Assembly (NCBI RefSeq): GCF_036227485.1
Contig: NZ_CP109479.1
Coordinates: 6,820,001-6,884,000 of the forward strand
From: Streptomyces sp. NBC_01451
GTDB taxonomy: Bacteria > Actinomycetota > Actinomycetes > Streptomycetales > Streptomycetaceae
Direction of reading: 5' to 3'
Length of the DNA: 64,000 nucleotides
The translations under genes were made by a program, and so were the position numbers. This document shows, piece after piece, positions 1-9,046 of the stretch. Under the pieces are notes generated by a model. That model saw nothing but the letters and a program-made list of their open reading frames with translations. It made no database searches and had not been told where the DNA came from. The stretch's first letter is position 1. Each line of letters opens with the position of its first letter.

Positions 1-1623
1 GAACTCGCCCGTGACGACGAGTCGTCGGCGCCCGCACCCGCCGGCACCGAGGTCCTGCTGCCCGACGAGCACATGGTGAGCGTCGCCCTGTGGGCGCTGG
101 CCCAGGTGGGCCTGCTGGACGTCGACTTCGACCGCACCCGGCAGCCGCTCGTCCAGCACCACGGGCTGCGCGACCTGATCCGCGCCGGCATGGACCCCGC
201 CGAACGCGCGCACATCGAGTCCGTACTGCGCAGCGTCCTGTCCGAACACGCCCCGCAAGGCCCCGACCTGCCCGCCGACTGGGCCCGCGAGGTGTTCTCG
301 CTGCGCCTGTGGGAGGACCCCCGGCCACGGGTGCGCCGCTCGCTGCTGCGCCATCTCAACGCGCTCAGCCAGCGTGCCGAGGCCGCCGACCTCGACCGCC
401 TCCTCGACATCGCCGCGCGGGCCCGGGAGGAGTGGCGGGCCGCCGACGGAACCGACGGCGACGACGGCGACGAACAGTCGCCCGAGTACCTGCGCCTGCT
501 CAACTTCGTCGCCCGCGCCCACCGGCTGCGCGGCGACTACGACCTCTCCCGCCGGATCGCCCAGGACGCCCTGCGCGGTCACCGCAGGCTCCTCGGCATC
601 ACCCACCCGCGCACCCTGCTCTCCGCCGACTCCTACGCCGCCACCCTGCGCGCGGTGGGCCGCTTCGACGACGCCCTGCTGCAACAGCGGCCCGTAGTGG
701 AGGGGCTCACGCTGCTGCTCGGCTGGAAGCATCCGGCCACCGTCCAGGTGGAGCACAACCTCGCCCTCATCGAGGCCCTGACCGGCCGGGTCGCGCCCGC
801 CCTGGCCACGCTCCAGGAGCGGTTCCGCTACCGGCAGGCCATCGGCGGCAAGGACGACCCGGTGGCCTGGGACACCGCCGGACTGCTCGCCTACCTGTAC
901 CGCTCCGCCGGACGCGACGGCGAGGCCCGCGATCTGCTGCGCCAGAAGCTGCGCCGGCTGGGCGACACCTGGGACCTCGTCCGGCTGCGCACCGAGGTCG
1001 GCCTCGCGGTCAGCGAACGCCGGCTCGCCGACGGCTTCCCCGCCCTCAAGGACCCCCTCTACAGCTACGAACTCGCCCACGAACGCGACCTGCGCGCCCT
1101 CGGCCTGTACGTCGACCGGTTCGGCCCCCACCGCTACGACACCGTGCGCTGCCGGTTCAGCTACGCCGCCGACCTGCACGCCCTCGGCAAGGCCGACGAG
1201 GCCGAGCAGCAGGCCCGGCAGTGTGTGGACGCCCTCGCCCGCTGGTTCGGGCCGGGGCACCCCTACAGCGGTGTCGCCCAGGTGCGGCACGGCGTGTATC
1301 TGCGGGCCACCGGCGAACTGCGGCTGGCCGAGGAGGTCGGCCGGGGCACGCTCAACCTCCTCACCCACAAGCTGGGCCGGGCCCACCCCTGGGTCGCCAT
1401 CGCGGAGAACTCCCTCGCCGCCACGCTCGCTTCGGCGGGCCGCGACGAGGAGGCCGTCGAACTCGCCCGTACCGCACTGGCCCGCCTCGGCGACCTGGGC
1501 ATCGCCCACCGCCTCGGCGGTCGCCGGGTCGGCGCCCACCTGGACCGCCTCACCGGCGCCGACCCCACCCGCCCCGTCCCGCCCTCGGGCTACGACATCG
1601 ACCTCGAACTGCCGGGCATGTGA
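1..1623 (+). CDS. FxsT-like TPR protein, C-terminal part (5' end outside window)
   Basis: The frame is open from the first base, so the gene is cut by the window edge; 540 residues are visible. The start resembles the winged-helix end of an NB-ARC module (LAQVGLLDVD, then a QHHGLRDLIR stretch). It is followed by tandem tetratricopeptide repeats of the long kind, with recurring LG-x-x-HP-x-T signatures (residues about 190-480). The same repeat type occurs in the large FxsT protein at 16508-20443, so this is probably a second member of that family. The partner genes expected for an FxSxx locus are not seen to its right, and the N-terminal domains cannot be judged. A role as a STAND-type signalling protein is inference. 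Downstream, an unknown gene follows on the same strand after about 115 bp. Confidence 0.75.
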   Translation, partial: ELARDDESSAPAPAGTEVLLPDEHMVSVALWALAQVGLLDVDFDRTRQPLVQHHGLRDLIRAGMDPAERAHIESVLRSVLSEHAPQGPDLPADWAREVFSLRLWEDPRPRVRRSLLRHLNALSQRAEAADLDRLLDIAARAREEWRAADGTDGDDGDEQSPEYLRLLNFVARAHRLRGDYDLSRRIAQDALRGHRRLLGITHPRTLLSADSYAATLRAVGRFDDALLQQRPVVEGLTLLLGWKHPATVQVEHNLALIEALTGRVAPALATLQERFRYRQAIGGKDDPVAWDTAGLLAYLYRSAGRDGEARDLLRQKLRRLGDTWDLVRLRTEVGLAVSERRLADGFPALKDPLYSYELAHERDLRALGLYVDRFGPHRYDTVRCRFSYAADLHALGKADEAEQQARQCVDALARWFGPGHPYSGVAQVRHGVYLRATGELRLAEEVGRGTLNLLTHKLGRAHPWVAIAENSLAATLASAGRDEEAVELARTALARLGDLGIAHRLGGRRVGAHLDRLTGADPTRPVPPSGYDIDLELPGM

Positions 1624-1674
1624 ACGCGCCCGTGCGGCAGCCGCACCACGTCACGGAACAGCAGGACACCGACC

Positions 1675-1721
1675 AGCACGTCACGGATCGGCGAGGCACC
1701 GACCAGCGAGGCACCGACCAG
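1675..1721 (+). repeat. Short direct repeats in the gap after the TPR gene
   Basis: The gap holds two near-exact copies of a 15-bp unit, GCGAGGCACCGACCA, in tandem, preceded by a diverged copy. No function is evident. The repeat ends just before the Shine-Dalgarno region of the next gene. Confidence 0.5.
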
Positions 1722-1737
1722 TGAAAGGCGAGCACCC

Positions 1738-2751
1738 GTGGCAGCCCCCGTACCGCACCGGAGCACCACGCTGAAGGAGTCCCACTGGACTCCCAAGCGC
1801 CACGGCCTGATAACCGCGCTGTGCGAGGAGACCCTCGCACGGACGCCCGCGATCCGCTCCCTGGCCCACTACAGCAACGGCATCCTCGACTTCGCCGTCC
1901 TCAGAGCGGACCGCGCCCCCCTCTCCAGCCTGGTCACCGAGTTCGGCGACGACGCGCACAACGAATCGCTGCCCGGCTCCAGGCTGCTGCTGTGCACCCA
2001 GGACCTCGGCGCCGTCCTGCGCCCGCTGAAGACCGGCGAGCTGATGCGCACGGTCCTCGCGGGCACGCGCGCCGGCCTGTGGGGCGGCCGGGCCCGCCCC
2101 GACGAGTTCCTGGCGGCGGTGACGGACGTACCCGACGGCGTGCCCGCCATGGACGAGGCGATGAACCGGCTCGTCAGCCGTATCCGCACCGAAGTGCACG
2201 GCCTGCCCGACGAGTTGCTCGGCGGCGACCCGCGGTCGAAGCCTCATCTCCGGAGCGGGGAGGCATCCGCCGGCCCGCACGTCGACTTCGGGACGGCCGC
2301 CGCCCCGGACGCCGTGTACGAGCAGCGGCTGCGCGATCTGTGGCGCACCCATGTGAACACCACGGACCTCCAGTACGCGGGCTACTACCGGGACTGGACC
2401 CTGGTCTGTGTCGGTGACGTCTTCGACAGCCAGGAACTCGGCCCGCGCTTCATGGACGTCAGCGTGCGCACCCGGCGGACCGCCTACCGTGACCTCTCGC
2501 GCAGCCTGCGCGGCCATCTGATCCGCCTCAAGGACGCGCTCGACCTGATCGCCCCGCCCCCCGGCAGCGGCGCCTCCGTCGAGCGGCTCGTCCTCGACGT
2601 CCAGGAGGGGGCCGTGTACGTCCACTGGACCTCGCCCCGCGCCTTCCTGCTCGGCGTCACCCTCGACCAGCGGCAGGTGGGCAACGCCGAACGGCGGCTC
2701 GCGGGCCTCGCCCGGACCACGGGTGGCGTGACCGTACCGCCGCCGCGCTGA
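1738..2751 (+). CDS. Hypothetical protein, 337 aa, in the signalling block
   Basis: I do not recognise this family. The protein starts at a GTG preceded by an AAAGGCGAG-like ribosome site. It has no signal peptide, membrane segment or obvious catalytic motif. It is soluble and mixed alpha/beta in appearance, with several conserved-looking aromatic stretches (LAHYSNGILDF near residue 40, LQYAGYYRDWTLV near residue 210, YVHWTSPRAFLLGV near residue 290). It lies downstream of the FxsT-like gene on the same strand and converges on the P-loop ATPase gene 35 bp away, so a shared process with those genes is plausible but only inferred from position. Confidence 0.7.
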   Translation: MAAPVPHRSTTLKESHWTPKRHGLITALCEETLARTPAIRSLAHYSNGILDFAVLRADRAPLSSLVTEFGDDAHNESLPGSRLLLCTQDLGAVLRPLKTGELMRTVLAGTRAGLWGGRARPDEFLAAVTDVPDGVPAMDEAMNRLVSRIRTEVHGLPDELLGGDPRSKPHLRSGEASAGPHVDFGTAAAPDAVYEQRLRDLWRTHVNTTDLQYAGYYRDWTLVCVGDVFDSQELGPRFMDVSVRTRRTAYRDLSRSLRGHLIRLKDALDLIAPPPGSGASVERLVLDVQEGAVYVHWTSPRAFLLGVTLDQRQVGNAERRLAGLARTTGGVTVPPPR

Positions 2752-2786
2752 ACACCCTTGCTGCAAAGGGGAGTCGAGCGGTTTCC

Positions 2787-5183
2787 CTAGGGCACCGCCG
2801 GGGTGCTCAGGGTGCCCCAGACCTCCTCCGCGAGGACCTCCACCGTGCGGGCCGGGGTCAAGGGGTGCTGGTGTTCCGCGTTGCCCAGCAGATGCACCGG
2901 CAGCACCTCGACCGCGCTCTCGTACTCCCGGCAGATCCGGCGCAGTTCACCCAGCTGGACCTCGGTCGGCGTACCTGGCGCGGCGGCCCGTACCCAGCTC
3001 GCCACAGCGCCCCGGAAGTCCTCCGTGAGCGCCCTCACCAGCGTCGCGCAGCCCAGCACGCTCAGGTCCGCCGAGGTCGCCGACGTCCGCCGGTTCACGC
3101 TCCGGCCCGCCACCCGCCTGGTCACCGACTCCAGCATCGCCAGCGCGTCCCGGAACCGGCGCCGCACCGGGCCCGGCAACTCCTCGGCCGGCTCCGGGGC
3201 GGAGGCCGCGTGACCGGACTGCGCCGGCAGTACGGGCACCCCTGTCGCGCCCGGACGCACCTCCAGCGTCATCGCGGCCAGGTTGCGGCGCATCTCGTCG
3301 AGGTGGGCCGTCTGCTGCTCCAGGTTCCGGCGCATCCGCTCGCCCAGCTCGGCGAGGTCCTCCTCCCGGCCCTCCTCCACGAGCCGCCGCTCCAGTTGCA
3401 GCAGTGCCTCGTGCACGCTCTTCGGGAACACGCCCTGCCGGTACACCAGCGGGCGGGAGCCGATCGACCGCCCCAGCCGGTCCTGCATCGCGTGCGACAC
3501 CAGTCCGTTGACCACCAGCAGTGCCTCGAACCGTCCCGGGCGCACCGCGCTGCGCAGCCCGTTCACCTGGGTGACGATCCGTTCGACGTCGTCGGCGAGG
3601 AGCAGGGAGCGGGCGTAGACCACCGCGATGTAGGCGTTCGGTGCCGGCGACAGCCAGTACAGGACCTCCTCCCGGCCGTCCGCCGAGCGCGTGAGCCGCG
3701 CCGGCACCGGGTCGTGGGAGGCGATCCGCCACTGGCCCAGGTCGAGGGCGTCGTGCACATCGCCCAGCACCCGCTGGTACGACACCCGTTCGTGCAGCGC
3801 CCGTACCGCCTTGAGGACCGTCACGGCCGGCACGCGGCGCACCAGGCCCGCGCCGTCCTCGCTGAGCTGCCAGGCCTCACGGCACGTCTTGAGCACCTCG
3901 CGGGGCACCCCCTCCGTCAACTCGTGGAGCAGCCGCAGCGCTTCGTCGTCGAAGGGGCCGGTGGGCGGCGGTGCGGCGGCGGGCTCGGACGGCCCTTCGC
4001 CGTCGACCGGGGCCCCGCCGGCCTCGCCCGTATCACCCACATCACTTGTTTCGGCTGCCCCATCCAACCCATCCACCCCATCCGCCTCGTTCGCCTCCTC
4101 GCCCGAGGCCAGATAGCGGGCCACCAGCTGCCCGGTGCGGTCCTGGTCGAGCCCCGTCGGCCACAGCTGCACCACCCGCTCGTGCACGCTCTGGCGCAGC
4201 GCCCGCAGCCCGTCGGGCGAGGAGCAGAACACCAGCAGACCGCCGTGGCTCGTATAGATGTTGATCAGGCGTTCGAAGGCGTCCATGAACGTGCGCCGGC
4301 TGCCGTCCGGCCAGTCGAGCACCTTCTCCAGCGAGTCGAGGAGCAGGACGTACGGCTGTCCGACCCGGCCGTGCAGGAAGCCCTGCACGGTCAGCGCGTC
4401 GAAGACGCGGTCGATGCCGGCCGCGAGGTCCGGGCGCCCGTCGGACGGGCCGATCGCCTCGGTGATGCCGCGCTCGCGCAGCGGCTCGGCGGGCTCGGCG
4501 CCGTTCAGCCAGTTCCACACCATCCGGTTGAACGGCGGCTCCAGCAGCAGCGCGAGCGCGGTGGAGAACCTGCGGTGCTCGGTGACCTCGCCCAGGGTGC
4601 CGCGCAGATCGGCGTGGATCACCTCGGGGTCGTAACGCAGCGCCGACACGACCTTGTCCGGGTCGAGGACCCGGTCGCGCAGCCCGGTCGCGATCTCCCG
4701 GAGGGTGCCGCGGCGCGGATCGTCGTCGGCCGCGCCGACCCGGGAGGCCGTCACATAGGCGTAGTAGTCCCGCACCAGCTCCTCGAAGGCCTGCCTGCCC
4801 TGCTCGGTGTCGCCGGGTCCGCGCAGCCGGTCGCGGTAGAGCCGCCCCATGTCCTGCGCCGGTTCGTCCACTATCCACGTCGCCGTCTCGGCGTGCCGTG
4901 CCCGGATGGTCTGGTAGGTCCGGCGCAGGGCATGGCTCTTGCCGAGGCCGAACTCGCCCACCAGGGCGATCGCCCGGCCGCGCCGGCCACCGGCGGCGGG
5001 CGGCGCGAAGTAGTCGTCGACGAGCCCTTCGACGTCCTCGATCAGCGGGGTGTCGATGTGGGCGTTGCCCGAGTCGGCGGCCCGGACCCGCGCGTCCCCC
5101 AGGTCGGACGAGGGTCCGAGGCGCACGACAGGGCTCAGCGGGAAGGGGTTCTGGTGCCAGGTGTGTCCACTGGTCGGTGTCAC
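2787..5183 (-). CDS. Large P-loop ATPase, STAND/AAA-like
   Basis: This is a 798-residue cytoplasmic protein. A Walker A motif GEFGLGKS lies near residue 75 and a Walker B-like YVLLLDSLEKV about 210 residues further on, giving an AAA/STAND-like NTPase core. An acidic Gly/Ala linker (around residues 360-410) separates the core from a C-terminal half with a helical segment rich in Leu, Glu and Arg that may form a coiled coil (about residues 610-650). I chose the GTG at 5183 because GAGGAG stands 8 bp upstream; an ATG at 5237 in the same frame has no ribosome site. It follows another P-loop NTPase gene and a membrane protein gene on the same strand, so the three are probably co-expressed. Function unknown; likely a switch protein. 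Confidence 0.75.
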   Translation of the reverse strand: MTPTSGHTWHQNPFPLSPVVRLGPSSDLGDARVRAADSGNAHIDTPLIEDVEGLVDDYFAPPAAGGRRGRAIALVGEFGLGKSHALRRTYQTIRARHAETATWIVDEPAQDMGRLYRDRLRGPGDTEQGRQAFEELVRDYYAYVTASRVGAADDDPRRGTLREIATGLRDRVLDPDKVVSALRYDPEVIHADLRGTLGEVTEHRRFSTALALLLEPPFNRMVWNWLNGAEPAEPLRERGITEAIGPSDGRPDLAAGIDRVFDALTVQGFLHGRVGQPYVLLLDSLEKVLDWPDGSRRTFMDAFERLINIYTSHGGLLVFCSSPDGLRALRQSVHERVVQLWPTGLDQDRTGQLVARYLASGEEANEADGVDGLDGAAETSDVGDTGEAGGAPVDGEGPSEPAAAPPPTGPFDDEALRLLHELTEGVPREVLKTCREAWQLSEDGAGLVRRVPAVTVLKAVRALHERVSYQRVLGDVHDALDLGQWRIASHDPVPARLTRSADGREEVLYWLSPAPNAYIAVVYARSLLLADDVERIVTQVNGLRSAVRPGRFEALLVVNGLVSHAMQDRLGRSIGSRPLVYRQGVFPKSVHEALLQLERRLVEEGREEDLAELGERMRRNLEQQTAHLDEMRRNLAAMTLEVRPGATGVPVLPAQSGHAASAPEPAEELPGPVRRRFRDALAMLESVTRRVAGRSVNRRTSATSADLSVLGCATLVRALTEDFRGAVASWVRAAAPGTPTEVQLGELRRICREYESAVEVLPVHLLGNAEHQHPLTPARTVEVLAEEVWGTLSTPAVP

Positions 5184-5252
5184 GATGGCACTCCTCGTCT
5201 GTCCGGTGTCGGCCTTGGGAGCGGCGAGCGGGTACATCTGTCGGGCAGTTCG

Positions 5253-5308
5253 TTTCTGTCTACGGGTTCCTGCGTAGGGGTTCCTGTGTACGGGTTTCTG
5301 TGTACGGG
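5253..5308. repeat. Four tandem 14-bp repeats upstream of the ATPase gene
   Basis: Four exactly abutting 14-bp units share the pattern TTYCTGYSTASGGG (TTTCTGTCTACGGG, TTCCTGCGTAGGGG, TTCCTGTGTACGGG, TTTCTGTGTACGGG). They lie between the two P-loop NTPase genes. They could be a binding array or a replication-slippage repeat; no helical-phase argument favours one. Confidence 0.7.
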
Positions 5309-5336
5309 CGGAACGGGCCGGACGGGAGTCCTGCGG

Positions 5337-6419
5337 CTAGGCGGGTCTGCGGGGAGCGCGGCCCATGGCGGACGGATCGATGGTGGGCGGGGTGAGATGG
5401 GCGGCGGTCACATGCACCGCTTCACCCCTTTCTCTCTGCTCTTTGGCGATGGCGAAACACTCCCGGCGCAGATGCCTGACGTCGGCGAGACTCCACGGAT
5501 CCTGGACCTGGACCTGGGCCTGTCCCGAGCCCGAGCCCTGGCCCTGAGTCGGAATGGCGGGCAGCGAGGGCGGTGTGCTCTCGGGGTCGGGATGGCCGCC
5601 GCGAGCTGTCTCGGTGAACTTCACGGTGTCCTCCGTGGCGAGCGATCCGAGCGAGAGATGGGTGACCGGCATGTTCGAGGGCAGTCCCGCGATCACCTCG
5701 CCCGCCGTCTCGCGGTTCTGGTGACTGATCTCGACGAACAGTACGATCCGGCTCTCCGCGTGGCTCAGCCACGTCTTGAGGAAGTTGGTCCGCACCTCGC
5801 CCCCGGCGTCCCGCCAGTCGATGTGCGGCACGATGGCGAACAGCAGGCTCTCCTGCCGGGCGAGCAGTTTGCTGATGCCGCTGAACGCCTTCTGCACGTC
5901 GTCCCCCGTGAGCACGGGGTCGAGCGGCTCCCCGGGGAACTCCTTCTCCAGCTTCCTGACGATCCTGTCGCGGATGAAGGTGTTGATCAGCGGGGTCTCG
6001 GCGAAGTGGCCCTTGGGGTCCCAGCTGACCTTGTCGCCGAGGTTCTGGTAGCCGCCGGCCATCGCCACGACGGGACGTGCGAGACCCTGGACGTACTCGT
6101 GCGCCCAGTGCACGCACCGGTGGATGAGGGTGGTCTTGCCCATGCCCACCGGTCCGGTCACCACGACCAGATGTCCTCGGCCCTCCTCCTCCACGAGCAG
6201 TCCGGGCAACTCCTCCTGGAAACACTCCTCGAACCGCACCAGTTGCTGCCCGGCGTGGTCGACGTCCACCCACTGGTGGACATGGCTCTGCTCCTTCCAC
6301 GGCACCAGCGGATGGTCGGCCTTCGGCCTGACATGCGTCGCCGGCAGCCGGTCCCGGCTCTCCGGCACGTACACACCGAAGGGGTTGGCGTTCTCCGTCT
6401 CGTCGAGCGGCCCGATCAT
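5337..6419 (-). CDS. P-loop NTPase, 360 aa
   Basis: A clear Walker A, GPVGMGKTT, sits near residue 80, and a hydrophobic strand ending in acidic residues (RIVLFVEI, near residue 235) is the best Walker B candidate. The protein is otherwise unlike the larger ATPase beside it. A short Gln/Gly/Ser linker (around residue 300) precedes a C-terminal helical piece. The start overlaps the stop of the upstream membrane-protein gene as ATGA, which is strong evidence for translational coupling and fixes the start; a longer frame running back to 7025 is a shadow of that gene. Probably part of a two-NTPase plus membrane protein module. Substrate and process unknown. Confidence 0.75.
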   Translation of the reverse strand: MIGPLDETENANPFGVYVPESRDRLPATHVRPKADHPLVPWKEQSHVHQWVDVDHAGQQLVRFEECFQEELPGLLVEEEGRGHLVVVTGPVGMGKTTLIHRCVHWAHEYVQGLARPVVAMAGGYQNLGDKVSWDPKGHFAETPLINTFIRDRIVRKLEKEFPGEPLDPVLTGDDVQKAFSGISKLLARQESLLFAIVPHIDWRDAGGEVRTNFLKTWLSHAESRIVLFVEISHQNRETAGEVIAGLPSNMPVTHLSLGSLATEDTVKFTETARGGHPDPESTPPSLPAIPTQGQGSGSGQAQVQVQDPWSLADVRHLRRECFAIAKEQRERGEAVHVTAAHLTPPTIDPSAMGRAPRRPA

Positions 6420-7363
6420 TCGGCGCCCCCCGCTGTTCCGGTGCGGGCGGAGCGGCTTCGTAACGTGCGCCAACCCCAGTACAGGGAACCCCGGTTGAGT
6501 TCGGAGAGAGAACGCAGACAGCGTTGCGCGGAGGCGTGTTCCTCGGCCGCGTCCCGGACGCGGGTCTCCCTGTCGAACAGATAGGCGCCGGTCCGTGGCA
6601 GCGGCTCGGCCAGCGGCAGCCCGTCCGCGAGCTCCTCGGCCGCCGCACGCCGGGCGGCGGGACCGGGCACCCGGGAGAGGGCGACGAACAGCGCGTCCCG
6701 TGCGGCACGCACCGGCGGGTGGTCCGCCGGGGTCTCCCGGGCGTGCTCGGTGGTGTACTCCCGTACGGCCGCCCGATACGCGCTCTCCGCCGTCCCCAAC
6801 TCCTGGCGCAGCGAACGCCGTTGGGACGACACACGCTCGTAGGACTGGCCGCCCAGGGTGAGCAGCGCGCCCGCCAGCAGCAGGGGCAGCTGCTTCACCA
6901 GGGTCATCAACCAGCCGTCCCCGTCCGCGCCCCCGGACTGTGCGGCCGCCGCCGGGGAGTCCGACTCGGCGGCCATGAGCGCGGCGCAGGCCCGCCCGAA
7001 GTCGTCGTCGTGGTCCTTGGCCCACCGCTCCGGCGACACCTCCGCGTCGGCCTTCAGCAGTCCCAGCCGGACGGCCGCCGTGAGCAGGTCGGTGCGGTGG
7101 ACGGGGTCGAGGCAGTACACCAACCGGGCATCCCGCTCAGGGGAGTCGGCGCCCCCGGCGGAAGCGCCGAAGGCCGGCGCGGCACCGGCGGCCAGCAGCA
7201 GGAGAGCTGCCCCGGCGACCGCGTGCCGGGCGTGCCGTGCGCGCGGTCGGCGCCCCGGGGGAGAGGTGCTCCTGCTCCTGCTGCTGTTCTTGCTGCTCCG
7301 GGTCAGTGGCCGGGTGCCGTCGCAGGGCACCCCTCGCACACCTGATCTCCTCGCCTGCCTCAT
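6416..7363 (-). CDS. Membrane protein with signal sequence, 315 aa
   Basis: The N-terminus is very basic and leads into a hydrophobic segment (AVAGAALLLLAAGAAPAFGA) that is either a signal peptide or a first membrane anchor. A second hydrophobic segment (LMTLVKQLPLLLAGALLTL) lies near residue 145 and is followed by an Arg/Glu-rich helical cytoplasmic region. The likely topology puts a domain of about 90 residues outside and a helical tail inside. The start at 7363 has a GGGGAGA ribosome site. It is the first gene of the three-gene minus-strand unit and is coupled by ATGA to the P-loop NTPase, so it may anchor or sense for the NTPases. No family recognised. Confidence 0.7.
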   Translation of the reverse strand: MRQARRSGVRGVPCDGTRPLTRSSKNSSRSRSTSPPGRRPRARHARHAVAGAALLLLAAGAAPAFGASAGGADSPERDARLVYCLDPVHRTDLLTAAVRLGLLKADAEVSPERWAKDHDDDFGRACAALMAAESDSPAAAAQSGGADGDGWLMTLVKQLPLLLAGALLTLGGQSYERVSSQRRSLRQELGTAESAYRAAVREYTTEHARETPADHPPVRAARDALFVALSRVPGPAARRAAAEELADGLPLAEPLPRTGAYLFDRETRVRDAAEEHASAQRCLRSLSELNRGSLYWGWRTLRSRSARTGTAGGAE

Positions 7364-7463
7364 CAGCGTCTCCCCCGTCCGGTGCCGGCACTTCACACGC
7401 CTGCTGGGTCTCGTACGTCTTGCATTCCCCGCGGTAGCCGCCCGTCCCACATTCTCCGGCCCG

Positions 7464-7503
7464 CCGGATCTCCGTGATCCGTACTCCGGATCTCCGTGAT
7501 CCG
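7464..7503. promoter_or_regulatory. Two direct copies of an 18-bp partial palindrome
   Basis: CCGGATCTCCGTGATCCG occurs at 7464-7481 and again, identical, at 7486-7503. Each copy contains the dyad GGATC-N5-GATCC, and the copies are 22 bp apart, about two helical turns. They lie just after the antiporter stop and upstream of the membrane-protein gene on the minus strand. A paired operator is the simplest reading; a terminator for the antiporter is the alternative, but there is no T-run. Confidence 0.5.
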
Positions 7504-7504
7504 G

Positions 7505-8716
7505 TCAGGCGACAGGCTGTTCGTCCTCCGTCTGCCGGTCGTACGGAGAGTGACGTTCGGCATCGGTGGAGAGTTCCCGGCGTCCGCGTGCCCGCCATCG
7601 GCTGGGCGGACGTGCCAGGAGCGCCTGCGAGGTGCCGTGCAGCAGGTTGACGGTGATGACGGCCGGGCCGACGGTCGCCGCGGTGCCGGGGAAGTCCCGC
7701 TCCAGGGTCAGGGCGATCAGTACGGCCGTGATGCCGTTCTGCTGGCCGAGGCCGAGCGCGATCCGGTCGCCGCGCTCCAACCCCCTTACGAACAAGGGCA
7801 GTACACCCAGCGCCACCACCGCCTGCGCGGCGAACGCCGCCACCCCGAGCACGAACCCCGGCCACAGCGCCACCCCGTGCGCGAGCAGCAGCCCCAGCGT
7901 CAGGAACGCGGCGAGGAACGCGCCGCCCACCGCCCGGCCGACCGCCTTGTCGAGCACCGCCGCACGCAGTACGAGACCGGCCAGCGCGACCCCGAGCATC
8001 AGCTGGTTCAGCGCCGCGAGCACCAGCATCGTCCCGACGAGCAGCACCGCCCCGCCGGCCTTCGTGCGCCGGACGGCCGAAACGTCCGGCAACCGTGACA
8101 CCGCGCGCCGTCCGGCCCACCACGACAGCACCACGGCGGCCAGGAGTGCGGCGTTGAAGAGGAGCCCGGTCGCGTAGTCCCCGCCCGCGCCCCGGCTGAT
8201 CCCGGGGGCGCCCTCGTGCCCGGCCGCCGTATAGGCGTACCCCGCCAGGTAGATCGTCAGCAGGACCGTCATCGGGTCGTCGAACGACGCCCACGCCGTC
8301 AGGAGCGACCGGGCGCGCGGTGACATCCGCCCCTTGCCGGTCAGTGCGGCGACCGACAGCGGGTCGATCTGGGCGACCGCGATACCGAGCACCAGATACT
8401 CCGGCCGCCGGAACACCAGCACCATCGTGCCGGCGATCAGCCCGGCCTTCAGGACCACGCCCAGGGTGACCGCGGCCACCACACCTGGCAGATCGGCCCG
8501 CAGCGCCCTGAGATCGATCGAGTACGTGCTCCCGTACAGGCCGACCGCGAGCAGCAGAGCCGCCCCGAGCGCGTAGCCGTCGGAACGCACGAGTGCCGAG
8601 ACGTCCACCGCCAGACCGGCCAGCACTCCGACGACCAGCAGGCCCGCCGCGCCGAGCACGATCCCGGGGAACACCTCCGGCAGCCTTCGTAAACGGGTGC
8701 GCAAGGATGTCCCCAT
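7505..8716 (-). CDS. Cation/proton antiporter family membrane protein
   Basis: This 403-residue protein has about eleven or twelve hydrophobic segments and the CPA-type arrangement with paired acidic/polar motifs (QIDPLSVAAL near residue 135 and SFDDPMTVLL near residue 165) typical of the sodium/proton exchanger fold. The C-terminus is a short charged cytoplasmic tail. A GGAGGGGG ribosome site supports the ATG at 8716. Expected role: monovalent cation/proton exchange at the plasma membrane; the ion is not determined by sequence. It stands alone on the minus strand, divergent from the LacI-type gene. Confidence 0.8.
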   Translation of the reverse strand: MGTSLRTRLRRLPEVFPGIVLGAAGLLVVGVLAGLAVDVSALVRSDGYALGAALLLAVGLYGSTYSIDLRALRADLPGVVAAVTLGVVLKAGLIAGTMVLVFRRPEYLVLGIAVAQIDPLSVAALTGKGRMSPRARSLLTAWASFDDPMTVLLTIYLAGYAYTAAGHEGAPGISRGAGGDYATGLLFNAALLAAVVLSWWAGRRAVSRLPDVSAVRRTKAGGAVLLVGTMLVLAALNQLMLGVALAGLVLRAAVLDKAVGRAVGGAFLAAFLTLGLLLAHGVALWPGFVLGVAAFAAQAVVALGVLPLFVRGLERGDRIALGLGQQNGITAVLIALTLERDFPGTAATVGPAVITVNLLHGTSQALLARPPSRWRARGRRELSTDAERHSPYDRQTEDEQPVA

Positions 8717-9033
8717 GGCCGTGTCCCCCTCCGCTCCGGCCCCGCGCGCTGTCCGGCACGGGCCGGGGAAGTTCTCCCGGCGGTATGTGCGCGACCGCCG
8801 TGGGGCAGGTGAATGCTAGGGGCCCTGATGCCGGGGGAGAAGCCGCACGTCGGCCTTACCCTCCCCGGCCCGGCGACGACCCCTGGCCGGTACGCGACCC
8901 CACGGGTCGGCGCCGCTGCCGTCCCGTCCGGTCCGCCCTGTCCTCAAGATGCCCGGCACGGGCCGCCCGCGAACCCGTTTCGGCTGCCTGGCCGAAAGCC
9001 AACGGTCATTTCCAGCAAGCTATTTGACGCCCG
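8717..9033. other. Intergenic region, antiporter to LacI gene
   Basis: Apart from the ribosome site of the antiporter gene and the -10 element next to the LacI gene, I see no gene or clear structure here. Confidence 0.5.
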
Positions 9034-9046
9034 TAGACTCACCCAG
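9034..9046 (+). promoter_or_regulatory. Leaderless-type -10 element for the LacI gene
   Basis: TAGACT (9034-9039) fits the TANNNT -10 consensus and ends 6 bp before the GTG start at 9046. No Shine-Dalgarno sequence is present, so transcription probably begins at or next to the start codon. No convincing -35 element is visible. Confidence 0.5.

Noticed and set aside
2865..6584. A 1239-codon plus-strand open frame
   Set aside because: It lies antisense to the two P-loop NTPase genes, whose Walker motifs and coupled starts show the minus strand is coding. High GC keeps the other frames open.
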